Assembly (NCBI RefSeq): GCF_003063455.1
Contig: NZ_NESN01000005.1
Coordinates: forward strand, 131,506-195,505
Reading direction: 5' to 3'
Source: Limnohabitans parvus II-B4
GTDB taxonomy: Bacteria; Pseudomonadota; Gammaproteobacteria; Burkholderiales; Burkholderiaceae_C
Length of the DNA: 64,000 bases
Of this stretch, positions 8,288 through 16,546 are shown in pieces; the stretch's first letter is position 1, and the number at the start of each line of letters is the position of its first letter. A program made the position numbers and the translations under genes. The notes under the pieces were generated by a model. That model was given only the letters and a program-made list of their open reading frames with translations. It was not told the origin of the DNA and did not search any database.

Positions 8288-8325
8288 AAGCTTTTAACTC
8301 TCAGCTGGCTTGCGCCAGCGTCAAA

Positions 8326-9597
8326 TTAGAAGGAGTGGCGCATGCCCACGTTGAACAGTGTTGGGTCAGCTGGAATAGCACCCAACGCAACAGCGTTGCT
8401 GGTAGGTGCGGTAGCAGCCTGTTGCACAACACCTTTTGTCATGCCGTAGTTAGCATACACAGAGGTGCGCTTGCTCAAAGCATAGTTGGCAAACAATTCT
8501 GTTGCTTTTGTCTTGTTCTCTGTGTTTTCTCCGTATTGAACGCCCACGGTCAAAGCGCCCATGGGAGCCGATGCACCAATGCCCCAGCCCTTACCACCGA
8601 TTGCGCCTGCTGCACTGTGCCAACCAGTTTTACCAACATAGCTGGCTGCAGTTGCACCTGTGTAAGCAACGATATTGCTACCGCCTTTGGCTGCGTTTTG
8701 GTTGTAGCTGGCAGAAACCTTGGCCACGCCGAGGTCATACGAAGCGCCCACAGCGTAGGCATCACGGACAGCTTGGGAATCAGAGTTCTTGGTTTCGTAC
8801 ACGGCGCCAATGCTCAGAGGACCTTGATCGTAGTTGGCACCAATGACGAAGCGGTCTTTGAAGTTGGCAATGGTTGGGGCTGCTGCACCAGCAGACAAAG
8901 TAGCTGCGGTACCACCAAAAGTGTGGTCAGTGCTGGCATCGCCTTTGGCGATGTAAGAAACACGAGCGGTCAAGCCATTGACGGCGGGTGCTGTGTACTC
9001 GATTTGATCGCTGCGACGTGAAGAGGCATACCAGTTCACAACGTTTGCACCCAACACGGCAGTTGGGGAAGCACCAGAAATACCGTTCAGGTCAAATTTA
9101 CCCATCACGCTGGTGGCTGTGCTGACAGAGCGACCGAACTTGAAGTTACCAGCGCCAGTTTCCAGGCCCAGGTTGGCTTCACGGCTGAAAGCCAGAGCAG
9201 GGTTGCCGTTGGACAGATCCAAACCGCCAGTTTGCAGGTTGAAGGTGGCCTTCATGCCACCGCCCAGGTCTTCCACGCCGCGGAAGCCCAGCACGCTGGT
9301 AGACAAGAAGCTCTTGCCCACGGAGTTGGTCAAGCCTGTAGCAGCTTGCGAAGCTGGCACAGCGTAGTTGATGCCGTTGTTGACACCGAACTCACCGCCT
9401 TTGAGTTTGCCAGCGCTGACATCCAAATTACCGTAGATGGTCACGGAAGATTGAGCGAAAGCGGTGCCCGAAACGGCTGCCAATGTAGCCAGAGCAGCTA
9501 CAATGAAATGATGATCTGCGTGGCGTCCATTACAGACAAATTTATCAGTCTGTCGTAACGTAGCCTCATGATTGCTAGATCTATAAATGCTAACCAA
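8326..9597 (-). CDS. Outer-membrane porin with disrupted start region
   Basis: The mature part (about 375 residues beginning QSSVTIYGNLDVSAG) is a Gram-negative general porin of the trimeric betaproteobacterial type and ends in the usual C-terminal Phe (NVGMRHSF). The signal peptide is recognisable as VAALATLAAVSGTAFA, but no ATG or GTG in this frame precedes it; the open frame simply runs back to a TTG at 9597. An ATG at 9530 in another frame reads MDATQIIISL and then hits TAG exactly where the porin frame enters. One missing base near 9501-9506 would join them into a normal signal peptide. Either the gene is broken, the start is non-standard, or the sequence has an indel. No Shine-Dalgarno is evident. 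Confidence 0.8.
   Translation of the reverse strand: MVSIYRSSNHEATLRQTDKFVCNGRHADHHFIVAALATLAAVSGTAFAQSSVTIYGNLDVSAGKLKGGEFGVNNGINYAVPASQAATGLTNSVGKSFLSTSVLGFRGVEDLGGGMKATFNLQTGGLDLSNGNPALAFSREANLGLETGAGNFKFGRSVSTATSVMGKFDLNGISGASPTAVLGANVVNWYASSRRSDQIEYTAPAVNGLTARVSYIAKGDASTDHTFGGTAATLSAGAAAPTIANFKDRFVIGANYDQGPLSIGAVYETKNSDSQAVRDAYAVGASYDLGVAKVSASYNQNAAKGGSNIVAYTGATAASYVGKTGWHSAAGAIGGKGWGIGASAPMGALTVGVQYGENTENKTKATELFANYALSKRTSVYANYGMTKGVVQQAATAPTSNAVALGAIPADPTLFNVGMRHSF
9532..9553. promoter_or_regulatory. Inverted repeat between porin and recombinase starts
   Basis: ACAGAC (9532-9537) and GTCTGT (9548-9553) are perfect 6-bp arms around a 10-base AT-rich centre, 14 bases before the recombinase ATG. 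It could be an operator for the antitoxin-like N-terminal domain of that recombinase or a recombination site. Neither is demonstrated. Confidence 0.35.
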
Positions 9598-10902
9598 ATG
9601 ATTGGTTTGCGAGAATTTTTAACTGATTCCATGAATTTGGTGGATCAGTGTGGTGAATCGCCACTCTTGGTTTTGCACGACAACAAACCCGCTTTTTACG
9701 TTTTACCAGCCGATTGTTGGGATCTCATTTGCGCGAGCATGGGGCAGGGCCATTTGCCAGTCTTGAATGCGACTTTGCTGGCTGGCAGTCCAGAGCCAAT
9801 TGAAGCAAGCCAGCCACAGCAGGTTCGCGCTGCGCCTGTCAAAAAGTACGTTGATCCCAACCCTGGCTTTGAAAAAAAGAACAACTTCCAATTCATCGCT
9901 GAAAAACTCTTGGATCAAGAGTGGGAACGTGTGGAGCGTGGGGAGTTGAGTGCAGGCTCTGTCGGCATACAAAAGAACAGGCTCGAGGCCCATGTCCTGC
10001 CCTTTTTCAGGTACGTCGCGCCGACACAGGTGACCCATGTCGATTTGGAGGGGTTTGTTTCGCGGTTGACACAGCATCAATTGAGTTCCACCACGGTGTC
10101 TCAATACCTTGTGCTGGTCAGGAAACTGCTGAAGGTGGCGGTGCGCAGTGGCTTGTTGAAAGAGGTGCCTGAGTTTCCGCGCATCAAAGTGTCTACACAA
10201 CCACGGTCGATGTTGTCCTTGGACGAATACCGCCAGTTGGCACGCACGGCCCTGAAAATGTCTCGCTCAGGCATTCAGGCACCGCCACTCAAATCGACCG
10301 ATGGCCATCGCGACCGGTTTTGGGTTGCGCCGAGAAACATGTTGCTGGCACCGGACATGTTTTGGGTGATCCGTTTCATGGTCAATGCATTTGTTCGGCC
10401 AGGTGACTTGCGGGAACTCAAAAACAAACACGTGACGGTTGTGCGGGGTGAATCCGTTTATTTGCGATTGAATTTGCCTGAAACCAAGAAGCACGATAAA
10501 CCGATGGTCTCGATGCAAGCGGCCGTGCATGTGTATGAGTCGACCTTGCGCCATGCCCGGGCGCAAGGGTATGGTGGCCCCGAGGATTTTGTTTTTCTGC
10601 CTGCAGAAAAGGACCGCAATTACGCTTTGGCGGTGCTGGGGTTCTGGTTCAAATGGGTGATGCGTGAGGCCGGTTTGTCCACAACGGATGAGATGAACCG
10701 TCCACGAACGCTTTACTGCTTGCGCCACACTGCCATCATGTTCAGGCTGCTTTACGGACAAGGCATCGACATGTTGACGCTGGCCCGCAATGCCCGAACC
10801 TCTGTGCAAATGATTGAGCGCTTCTACGCTTCATCGCTCGATGGTGAAATGAATGTCGCCATGATTCAAAGCCGCCGTCCTGGGAAAGGGCGAAAAACAT
10901 GA
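9568..10902 (+). CDS. Tyrosine recombinase with N-terminal Phd/YefM-like domain
   Basis: A 444-residue protein. Residues ~4-55 (SINANQMIGLREFLTD, then PLLVLHDNKPAFYVLPADCWDLI) follow the Phd/YefM antitoxin pattern of short DNA-binding fold plus a beta strand and Leu-Pro turn. A core-binding helical domain covers ~105-200. The catalytic domain follows, with Arg-I in FVRPGDLREL (~277), a Lys in LPETKKHD (~307), Arg-II in LYCLRHT (~386) and nucleophile Tyr in VQMIERFYA (~420). Histidine I is replaced by Tyr (YCLRH), and the third box is non-canonical, as in other MIE..Y integrases. Its 5' end abuts the porin start, and a bidirectional terminator follows. No other phage gene is nearby. Confidence 0.8.
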   Translation: MIARSINANQMIGLREFLTDSMNLVDQCGESPLLVLHDNKPAFYVLPADCWDLICASMGQGHLPVLNATLLAGSPEPIEASQPQQVRAAPVKKYVDPNPGFEKKNNFQFIAEKLLDQEWERVERGELSAGSVGIQKNRLEAHVLPFFRYVAPTQVTHVDLEGFVSRLTQHQLSSTTVSQYLVLVRKLLKVAVRSGLLKEVPEFPRIKVSTQPRSMLSLDEYRQLARTALKMSRSGIQAPPLKSTDGHRDRFWVAPRNMLLAPDMFWVIRFMVNAFVRPGDLRELKNKHVTVVRGESVYLRLNLPETKKHDKPMVSMQAAVHVYESTLRHARAQGYGGPEDFVFLPAEKDRNYALAVLGFWFKWVMREAGLSTTDEMNRPRTLYCLRHTAIMFRLLYGQGIDMLTLARNARTSVQMIERFYASSLDGEMNVAMIQSRRPGKGRKT

Positions 10903-10903
10903 A

Positions 10904-10939
10904 AAAAGGCCTGTCCGCTGGACAGGCCTTTTGCTTTTT
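10904..10939. terminator. Bidirectional intrinsic terminator between recombinase and tctA
   Basis: A 13-bp perfect stem starting AAAAGGCCTGTCC (10904-10916) closes over a 3-base loop with 10920-10932 and is followed by a T-rich stretch. It lies between the convergent recombinase and tctA genes and can serve both. Confidence 0.85.
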
Positions 10940-10951
10940 GAAAGCCCAGAC

Positions 10952-12439
10952 TCAAGACCGCTTGAGCGTTTTGTAGAGTGGCGGCACGATCAAGAGCAGG
11001 GCCGCTACGGCCATCAAGCTGCCTGACAGCGGCCGCGTGAAGAAGGTTGACCATTCGCCTTGGCTGATGGTCAGGGCTTGGCGCATGGATTGTTCGCCCA
11101 GTGGGGCCAGGATCAAGCCAACGATCAGTGGGGCAGCGGGGAAGTCAAAGCGGCGCATGATGTAACCCAGCAAGCCGAAGACAAACAACAAGCCCACGTT
11201 GAACACCGAGTTGCCTGCGCCGTACACACCCGCTGTCGAGATGACGATGATGCCGGCATACAGCCAAGGCGGCGGGATCTTGAGCAGTTTGACCCACAGG
11301 CTCACCAAGGGCAGGTTGAGCACCAGCAAGATCACGTTGCCGATGTAGAGGCTGGCGATCAGGGTCCACACCAAGCTGCCTTGTTGGCTGAACAATTGTG
11401 GGCCCGTCTGGATGCCATAGCCTTCAAAGGCCGACAGCATGATGGCTGCCGTGGCCGAAGTAGGGATGCCCAAAGTGAGCAAGGGCATGAGCACACCCGC
11501 TGCGGCGGCGTTGTTGGCGGCTTCAGGTCCGGCTACGCCTTCGATGGCGCCGTGGCCAAATTCTTCGGGGTGTTTGGAGAGTTTTTTCTCGGTGTAATAA
11601 GACAAGAGGGTGGGCAATTCAGCCCCGCCTGCGGGCATGGCGCCGATGGGGAAACCAAAGAAAGCGCCACGGAACCAGGCTTTCCAAGAGCGGGCCCAGT
11701 CTTGTTTGCTCATCCACAGGCTGCCTGTCAATTTCATGACCTCGCCACCTTTGGACTCGCGGCCTTGCCAGGCCAGGTACAGCGCTTCGCCCACGGCAAA
11801 CAGGCCTACGGCTGCCACCGTCACTTCAATGCCATCGAGCAGTTCCGGGCGGCCGAAGGTGAAGCGGGGTTGGCCGGTTTGCAGGTCCACCCCCACCATG
11901 CCCAAAAGCAAGCCCAGGCCGAGCGCCACCAGGCCGCGCAACATCGAGTTGCCCAGCACGGCTGACACCGCGACCACCGACAAAACCATGAGGCTGAAAT
12001 ATTCGGCAGGGCCAAAGGCCAGAGCCGCTTCGACCACCCAAGGGGCCACAAAGGTCAGGGCCAAGGTGCCAATGGTGCCGGCCACAAAGCTGCCGATGGC
12101 GGCGGTGGCCAGGGCTTGGCCAGCGCGACCTCGGCGAGCCATTTTGTTGCCTTCGAGCGCGGTGACGACCGCCGCAGACTCGCCCGGCGTGTTGAGCAAG
12201 ATGGAGGTGGTGGAGCCCCCATAGGCCGCGCCGTAGTAAATGCCGGCAAACATGACGAACATGCTGGTCGCGGGCACATGGTAGGTCAGGGGCAGCAGCA
12301 GGGCGATGGTCAGCGCGGGGCCGATGCCGGGCAAAACGCCGACCAGCGTACCGACAAAGCAGCCCACGAAGCCCCACATCAAGGTGGTGGGTTGCAAGGC
12401 AATGGCAAAGCCACCCATCAGGGCGTCAAAAGCTTCCAT
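10952..12439 (-). CDS. tctA: Tripartite tricarboxylate transporter large membrane subunit TctA
   Basis: A 495-residue inner-membrane protein with about 11-12 hydrophobic segments. Family blocks are visible: [20 protein letters not shown] at about 34-53, [20 protein letters not shown] at about 68-87 and [28 protein letters not shown] near 265-292. TctA forms the channel of the secondary transporter that takes up citrate or other carboxylates from the Bug-type binding protein. It is the last gene of tctC-tctB-tctA on the minus strand, 57 bases after tctB. Confidence 0.95.
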   Translation of the reverse strand: MEAFDALMGGFAIALQPTTLMWGFVGCFVGTLVGVLPGIGPALTIALLLPLTYHVPATSMFVMFAGIYYGAAYGGSTTSILLNTPGESAAVVTALEGNKMARRGRAGQALATAAIGSFVAGTIGTLALTFVAPWVVEAALAFGPAEYFSLMVLSVVAVSAVLGNSMLRGLVALGLGLLLGMVGVDLQTGQPRFTFGRPELLDGIEVTVAAVGLFAVGEALYLAWQGRESKGGEVMKLTGSLWMSKQDWARSWKAWFRGAFFGFPIGAMPAGGAELPTLLSYYTEKKLSKHPEEFGHGAIEGVAGPEAANNAAAAGVLMPLLTLGIPTSATAAIMLSAFEGYGIQTGPQLFSQQGSLVWTLIASLYIGNVILLVLNLPLVSLWVKLLKIPPPWLYAGIIVISTAGVYGAGNSVFNVGLLFVFGLLGYIMRRFDFPAAPLIVGLILAPLGEQSMRQALTISQGEWSTFFTRPLSGSLMAVAALLLIVPPLYKTLKRS

Positions 12440-12479
12440 GGGGTATCCGATCGAAAAACGTGAAAACTGGCGGGCACTG

Positions 12480-12496
12480 CGCGGACGAGGTCCGCG
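12480..12496 (-). other. RNA hairpin between tctB and tctA
   Basis: CGCGGAC and GTCCGCG form a perfect 7-bp stem with a 3-base loop immediately after the tctB stop, with no U-tract. In the transcript it could protect the upstream message or set the tctA/tctB ratio, as is common in transporter operons. This is inference. Confidence 0.4.
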
Positions 12497-12961
12497 TCAG
12501 ATCAACCAAGGCAGTGCCGGGCCCAAACCCACACCCAGCAATTGGGCAAACACAAACCAGAAGGTGCTGGCAATGGCACAGCAGATCAGTGCTGACTTGA
12601 GGTTCAGCGGGGCGTCAAAAGCCCTGGCCACGCCCATGCCGCACAACGTGCCGGGAATGACAAAACCCAGGGGGATCACCAGCGCGATGAAAGCCACACC
12701 GCCGCCCAGCAAGCTGAGCATGCGCGTGTTGGCACCAGGCAAAGCCGACTGGTCAGGTGCATGGCTTTCATCGGTTTGGCGACCACGCCAGGCACTGATG
12801 CCGTACAAGACGGCAAACAGGCTGAGCGCGGCCACGATCACGCCCGGAGCCAGCACAGGGCCCACGGTCATCTGCATCAAAGATTCAGGAATGACCGTGA
12901 CCTGCCAAGCGGCCACCCCGCACAGGGTGACCAACAAGAGGGCGACACGCAGCGGTGTCAT
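12497..12961 (-). CDS. tctB: Tripartite tricarboxylate transporter small membrane subunit TctB
   Basis: A 154-residue protein with four hydrophobic segments (residues ~5-20, 30-57, 80-105 and 120-148), the size and topology of TctB, which assists TctA. It is linked to both neighbours: the tctC stop overlaps its ATG by 4 bases, and tctA follows. Confidence 0.9.
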   Translation of the reverse strand: MTPLRVALLLVTLCGVAAWQVTVIPESLMQMTVGPVLAPGVIVAALSLFAVLYGISAWRGRQTDESHAPDQSALPGANTRMLSLLGGGVAFIALVIPLGFVIPGTLCGMGVARAFDAPLNLKSALICCAIASTFWFVFAQLLGVGLGPALPWLI

Positions 12962-13932
12962 GCCAGACCCAGCTCTTTCATCAGGACGACTTTTTCTTCG
13001 ATGTCCTTGGCCAGGTCGCGCTCAAATGGGCGTTCGGTCATGAAGGCGTCGGTCCACTTGCGTGTTTCCAGTTCTTGACGCCACTGGGCAGAAGCGTTGA
13101 GCTTGGTCACGAAGTCGATCATGGCTTCGCGCTGGGCGGCCGAGATGCCGGGGGGGGCAAACACACCGCGCCAGTTGGATTCGGAGACGTTCACGCCCAG
13201 TTCGGTCAGGGTGGGTACGCTCACGCCGGGAATGCGGCGTTTGCCCGAGACGGCCAGCGGGATCATGCGGCCGGCTTTGATTTGCTCTTCGAATTCGGAG
13301 TAGCCCGAAATGCCAGCGACGACTTGGCCACCCAAAATCGCGGCATTGGCTGGACCGCCGCCAGCAAACGCCACATAAGCGGCTTCGCGAGGGTTCTTGC
13401 CCAGGGCCTTGATCAGCATGCCCAAAATCAGGTGGTCTGTGCCGCCAGCGCTGCCGCCAGCGACCGACACGGCCTTGGGGTTGGCCTTGATGGCGGCTTC
13501 CAGTTCTTTCCAGGTTTTGATCTTGCCGTTGGCGGGTACCACGATCACACCCGCTTCTTCGGTCAGGCGTGCAATCGGGGTCACGTCCTTGATGGTGACG
13601 GGGCTCTTGTTGGCAATGCCGGCGCCGATCATGACCGATCCGCCCACCATGAGGGTGTTGCCTTGGCCTTTGCGTTGGTTCACAAAACGGGGCAGACCGA
13701 CCATGCCACCCGCGCCGCCCACGTTTTCAAATTGCATGGTGCCCACCAGACCTGCGGCCTTGGCGGCACGCTCCATGGCACGGGCGGTGCCATCCCAGCC
13801 GCCGCCGGGGGCAGCAGGCACAAACATGTTCATGTTGGCAATCAGGGGTTTGGCCTGGGCCCATGCGGGCAGGGCCATGGATGCACCTGCGGCAGCGCCG
13901 AGGGCCAAAAAGTCGCGTTTGGACATTTGCAT
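12958..13932 (-). CDS. tctC: Bug-family tricarboxylate-binding protein TctC
   Basis: A 324-residue periplasmic receptor of the TctCBA transporter. The start at 13932 is supported by AGGAG six bases upstream; the open frame continues further upstream without support. The N-terminus MQMSKRDFLALGAAAGASMALPAWAQA is a signal peptide, with SKRDFLALG resembling a weak Tat-type leader. VPAAPGGGWDGTARAM shows the ligand-binding loop of Bug proteins, and GGSAGGTDHLI the second loop. Expression is probably controlled by the divergent tctDE. Confidence 0.93.
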   Translation of the reverse strand: MQMSKRDFLALGAAAGASMALPAWAQAKPLIANMNMFVPAAPGGGWDGTARAMERAAKAAGLVGTMQFENVGGAGGMVGLPRFVNQRKGQGNTLMVGGSVMIGAGIANKSPVTIKDVTPIARLTEEAGVIVVPANGKIKTWKELEAAIKANPKAVSVAGGSAGGTDHLILGMLIKALGKNPREAAYVAFAGGGPANAAILGGQVVAGISGYSEFEEQIKAGRMIPLAVSGKRRIPGVSVPTLTELGVNVSESNWRGVFAPPGISAAQREAMIDFVTKLNASAQWRQELETRKWTDAFMTERPFERDLAKDIEEKVVLMKELGLA

Positions 13933-14017
13933 TTCAGTCTCCTGTGTAAAAATCAAAGCACCACTGCCAAGCAGGCTGGCAGACAGCCACCATTCTGAGC
14001 TTGGGCACGGCCCCAAG

Positions 14018-14036
14018 CTGTCAATCACCTGTCAAT
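14018..14036 (+). promoter_or_regulatory. Direct repeat, candidate TctD binding site
   Basis: CTGTCAAT occurs at 14018-14025 and again at 14029-14036, one helical turn (11 bases) apart, in the gap between divergent tctC and tctD. Tandem direct repeats at this spacing are how OmpR-family regulators bind, so this may be the TctD site. Inference only. Confidence 0.45.
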
Positions 14037-14044
14037 TTCGTTCA

Positions 14045-14764
14045 GTGAATACCCTAAAGCCCCGGATCCTGTTGGTCGAAGACACGCCAGACATCTCGTT
14101 GTGGCTGGGCACGGCTTTGCGCCAGGGCGGTATGGCAGTCAGTTTTGCCACCGATGGAGTGCAAGCTGACCAGTGTTTGCAGCCGGGGCATGGGTTTGAT
14201 GCGGTGTTGCTCGATTTGCAGTTGCCCGGGCGAGACGGCTTGAGCGTGCTGCAAGCTTTGCGCGAGCGCGGGGACAGCGTGCCGGTCTTGATTTTGACGG
14301 CCCGGGCCAGCGTGCCAGACCGGGTGTTGGGCCTGAACATGGGCGCCGACGACTATTTGCCCAAACCGTTTGATTTGAGTGAATTGGAGGCTCGCCTACA
14401 GGTGTTGCTGCGCCGCCATGGCCGCGTCAAGCCTGCGGTGCTGCGTTGCGGACCGCTGGAAATGCAGGCGGAAAGCGGTGCTGTCCAGCTCAACGGCCAG
14501 CCCTTGGCCCTGACCAAACGCGAAGCCGCTGCGCTGCGGGTGTTGCTGGAGTCGCCGCAGCGCACGGTGAGCAAAGAGCAACTGCACACCGAGGTGTTTG
14601 CCGACGAGGCCACCGGGCTGGAGGCGGTGGAGGTGCTGATTTACCGTTTGCGCAAGAAATTCGAATCGGCCCTTGCAACGTCTGCTGAACCGCCGGAAGT
14701 CACCATCACCACGTTTCGCGGCATGGGCTACATGCTGACCCTGTCTGCTGGGCAACCCACTTGA
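14045..14764 (+). CDS. tctD: OmpR-family response regulator TctD
   Basis: A 239-residue two-domain regulator. The receiver domain (1-120) has the acidic pair Glu12-Asp13, phosphoacceptor Asp57 in LLDLQLPG and Lys ~106 in YLPKPFD; a winged-helix output domain follows (LTKREAAALRVLL, VEVLIYRLRKKFE, TFRGMGYML). The GTG at 14045 gives the expected start. It is divergent from tctCBA and overlaps tctE by 4 bases (TTGA), so the pair probably switches on the transporter when the carboxylate is sensed. Confidence 0.9.
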   Translation: MNTLKPRILLVEDTPDISLWLGTALRQGGMAVSFATDGVQADQCLQPGHGFDAVLLDLQLPGRDGLSVLQALRERGDSVPVLILTARASVPDRVLGLNMGADDYLPKPFDLSELEARLQVLLRRHGRVKPAVLRCGPLEMQAESGAVQLNGQPLALTKREAAALRVLLESPQRTVSKEQLHTEVFADEATGLEAVEVLIYRLRKKFESALATSAEPPEVTITTFRGMGYMLTLSAGQPT

Positions 14765-16173
14765 GCCTGCACCCCACGCCCACCGGCCAGGCGCAGGCGG
14801 TCGCCTCTTTGCGCAGGCGCTTGCTCAGCTGGATCTTGTGGCCCTTGATGGGCTTGATCGGGGTGAACGCCTGGGTGGGCTATGGCAATGCGGTGCAGGC
14901 GGCCAATGAAGCCTATGACCGTTCTTTGTATTTGGCGGCCCGCACCTTGGCCGAAGAGCTGGAGTGGCGCGATGGCCGTCTGCAGCTGGACGTGCTCCGG
15001 GCAGCGGGCTATCTGTTTGAAAACCACACGGGCTCGCGTCTTTTTTACAAAGTCACCTCGGTGGGGGGGGCATGGTTGGCGGGCGACGCCGCACTGCCCA
15101 GTGCGCCTGTGCGTGAAAAATCTGCCGTCAAGTACTTTGCCTTGGTGCAGTTTGACGATGGCGTGTACCTGAACCAGCCCGTGCGCCTGGCCGAGCTGAC
15201 GCACGTCATGGAAGATGCGGGGCCTGCCGATGCGCTCATCAAGATCACGGTGGCCGAAACCATGGAGGCGCGTCAGCAACTCATTCAGCACATTTTGTGG
15301 GACACCTTGGGCAGCCAAGGTTTGTTGCTGCTGGCCGCTGCGCTGTTGGTGGTCTGGGGGGTGCAGCGCGGCATTCGCCCGCTGGAGGCGTTTAGGCAGC
15401 AATTGGCGCACAAAGCCGATGACGATTTTTCGCCCATCCAGCCGCCGGATTTGCCGCGCGAGTTGCGGCCCCTGATCGAGACACTCAACAGTTACCTGGA
15501 GCGGCTGGGGCGCTTGATCGACATCCGCAAGCGCTTTTTGGACAACGCCGCGCACCAGTTGCGCACGCCCCTCACGGCCCTGAAAACCCAGCTGGCGCTG
15601 GCGCAGCGCAACGCCGAACCCGAGCAGGCGCAGGCCTTGCTGTCGGCGGCACGCCAAACCACCGATGACGCGGTGCGCTTGACCGAGCAACTGCTGGCCA
15701 TGACCCGCGTGGAGCACGCCCGCGAAATGCACAGCCCACACACCGTGGATTTGGTTGACCTGGCCCGACGCGTGACCCAAGAGCATTTGTTGCGTGCGCA
15801 CCAAGCGGGCGACGACTTGGGGCTGGAGGTGCAAGTGGCCCGCAGTGAGGTGCAGGGTGTGGCCTTGCTGTTGCATGAGGCGTTGAGCAACCTGATCGAC
15901 AACGCCATGCACCATGGTCCGGTGGGCACCCACATCACGGTACGGGTGGGGGCCTCTTGGGTCGAGGTCGAAGATGACGGGCCAGGGATCGCGCCTGAGC
16001 ACCAGGCGCATGTGTTCGAGCGCTTTTACCGCGCCGCGCCAGCCGGGCTTTCGGGCAGTGGTTTGGGCTTGGCCATCGTGAAAGAAATCGCCAGCCAGCA
16101 CGGTGCCGAAGTCAGCGTGCGCAGCCCGGTGCACGGTGGCTGCGGCACAGCGATACGCCTCAGCTGGACATAA
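14761..16173 (+). CDS. tctE: Sensor histidine kinase TctE
   Basis: A 470-residue membrane kinase. Two membrane segments (about 19-40 and 180-203) bracket a ~140-residue periplasmic sensor domain of the TctE N-terminal type. The dimerisation/phosphoacceptor helix FLDNAAHQLRTPL contains His ~265; the ATP-binding domain shows N-box LIDNAMHHGP, G1 DDGPGIAPEH and G2 GSGLGLAIVKEI. The likely start is TTG at 14761 overlapping the tctD stop. The partner is TctD. Confidence 0.92.
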   Translation: MSLHPTPTGQAQAVASLRRRLLSWILWPLMGLIGVNAWVGYGNAVQAANEAYDRSLYLAARTLAEELEWRDGRLQLDVLRAAGYLFENHTGSRLFYKVTSVGGAWLAGDAALPSAPVREKSAVKYFALVQFDDGVYLNQPVRLAELTHVMEDAGPADALIKITVAETMEARQQLIQHILWDTLGSQGLLLLAAALLVVWGVQRGIRPLEAFRQQLAHKADDDFSPIQPPDLPRELRPLIETLNSYLERLGRLIDIRKRFLDNAAHQLRTPLTALKTQLALAQRNAEPEQAQALLSAARQTTDDAVRLTEQLLAMTRVEHAREMHSPHTVDLVDLARRVTQEHLLRAHQAGDDLGLEVQVARSEVQGVALLLHEALSNLIDNAMHHGPVGTHITVRVGASWVEVEDDGPGIAPEHQAHVFERFYRAAPAGLSGSGLGLAIVKEIASQHGAEVSVRSPVHGGCGTAIRLSWT

Positions 16174-16185
16174 CGCCCTCGCCGC

Positions 16186-16520
16186 GTATGGATACCCGGT
16201 CGAGCCGGGTAAGACAATTTGTCACCCCCGACCTGATCGGGGGTCTATGCCTTCGTCAGCCATGGATACCCGCGTGCGCGGGTATGACAAAACTCTCGTC
16301 ACCCCCGACCTGATCGGGGGTCTATGCCTTCGTCAGCTATGGATACCCGCGTGCGCGGGTATGACAAACTCTCGTCACCCCCGACCTGATCGGGGGTCTA
16401 TGCCTTCGTCAGCTATGGATACCCGCGTGCGCGGGTATGACAAACTCTCGTCACTCCCGACTTGATCGGGGGTCTATGCCTTTGTCAGCCATGGATACCC
16501 GCGTGCGCGGGTATGACAAA
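16186..16520. repeat. Four tandem 76-77-bp units, each with two palindromes
   Basis: Units start at 16221, 16298, 16374 and 16450. Each carries the palindrome CCCCCGACCTGATCGGGGG and then ATACCCGCGTGCGCGGGTAT, separated by TCTATGCCTTCGTCAGC(C/T). A shortened half unit precedes them (16186-16220). The units are almost identical, with small changes in the last. This is a BIME-like mosaic of two REP-type palindromes filling the 373-base gap between convergent tctE and hexR; it could form stem-loops that protect or end both transcripts. Confidence 0.9.
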
Positions 16521-16546
16521 TCGGTAGGGCTACGTCCAATGCCCGC

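Noticed and set aside
10952..16173. Whether the recombinase marks a prophage or integrative island including tct genes
   Set aside because: No phage, conjugation or tRNA attachment features; the tct genes are typical core genes with ordinary composition and a terminator separates them.
16221..16520. CRISPR array
   Set aside because: Units are 76-77 bp and nearly identical throughout with no unique spacers; no cas genes nearby.
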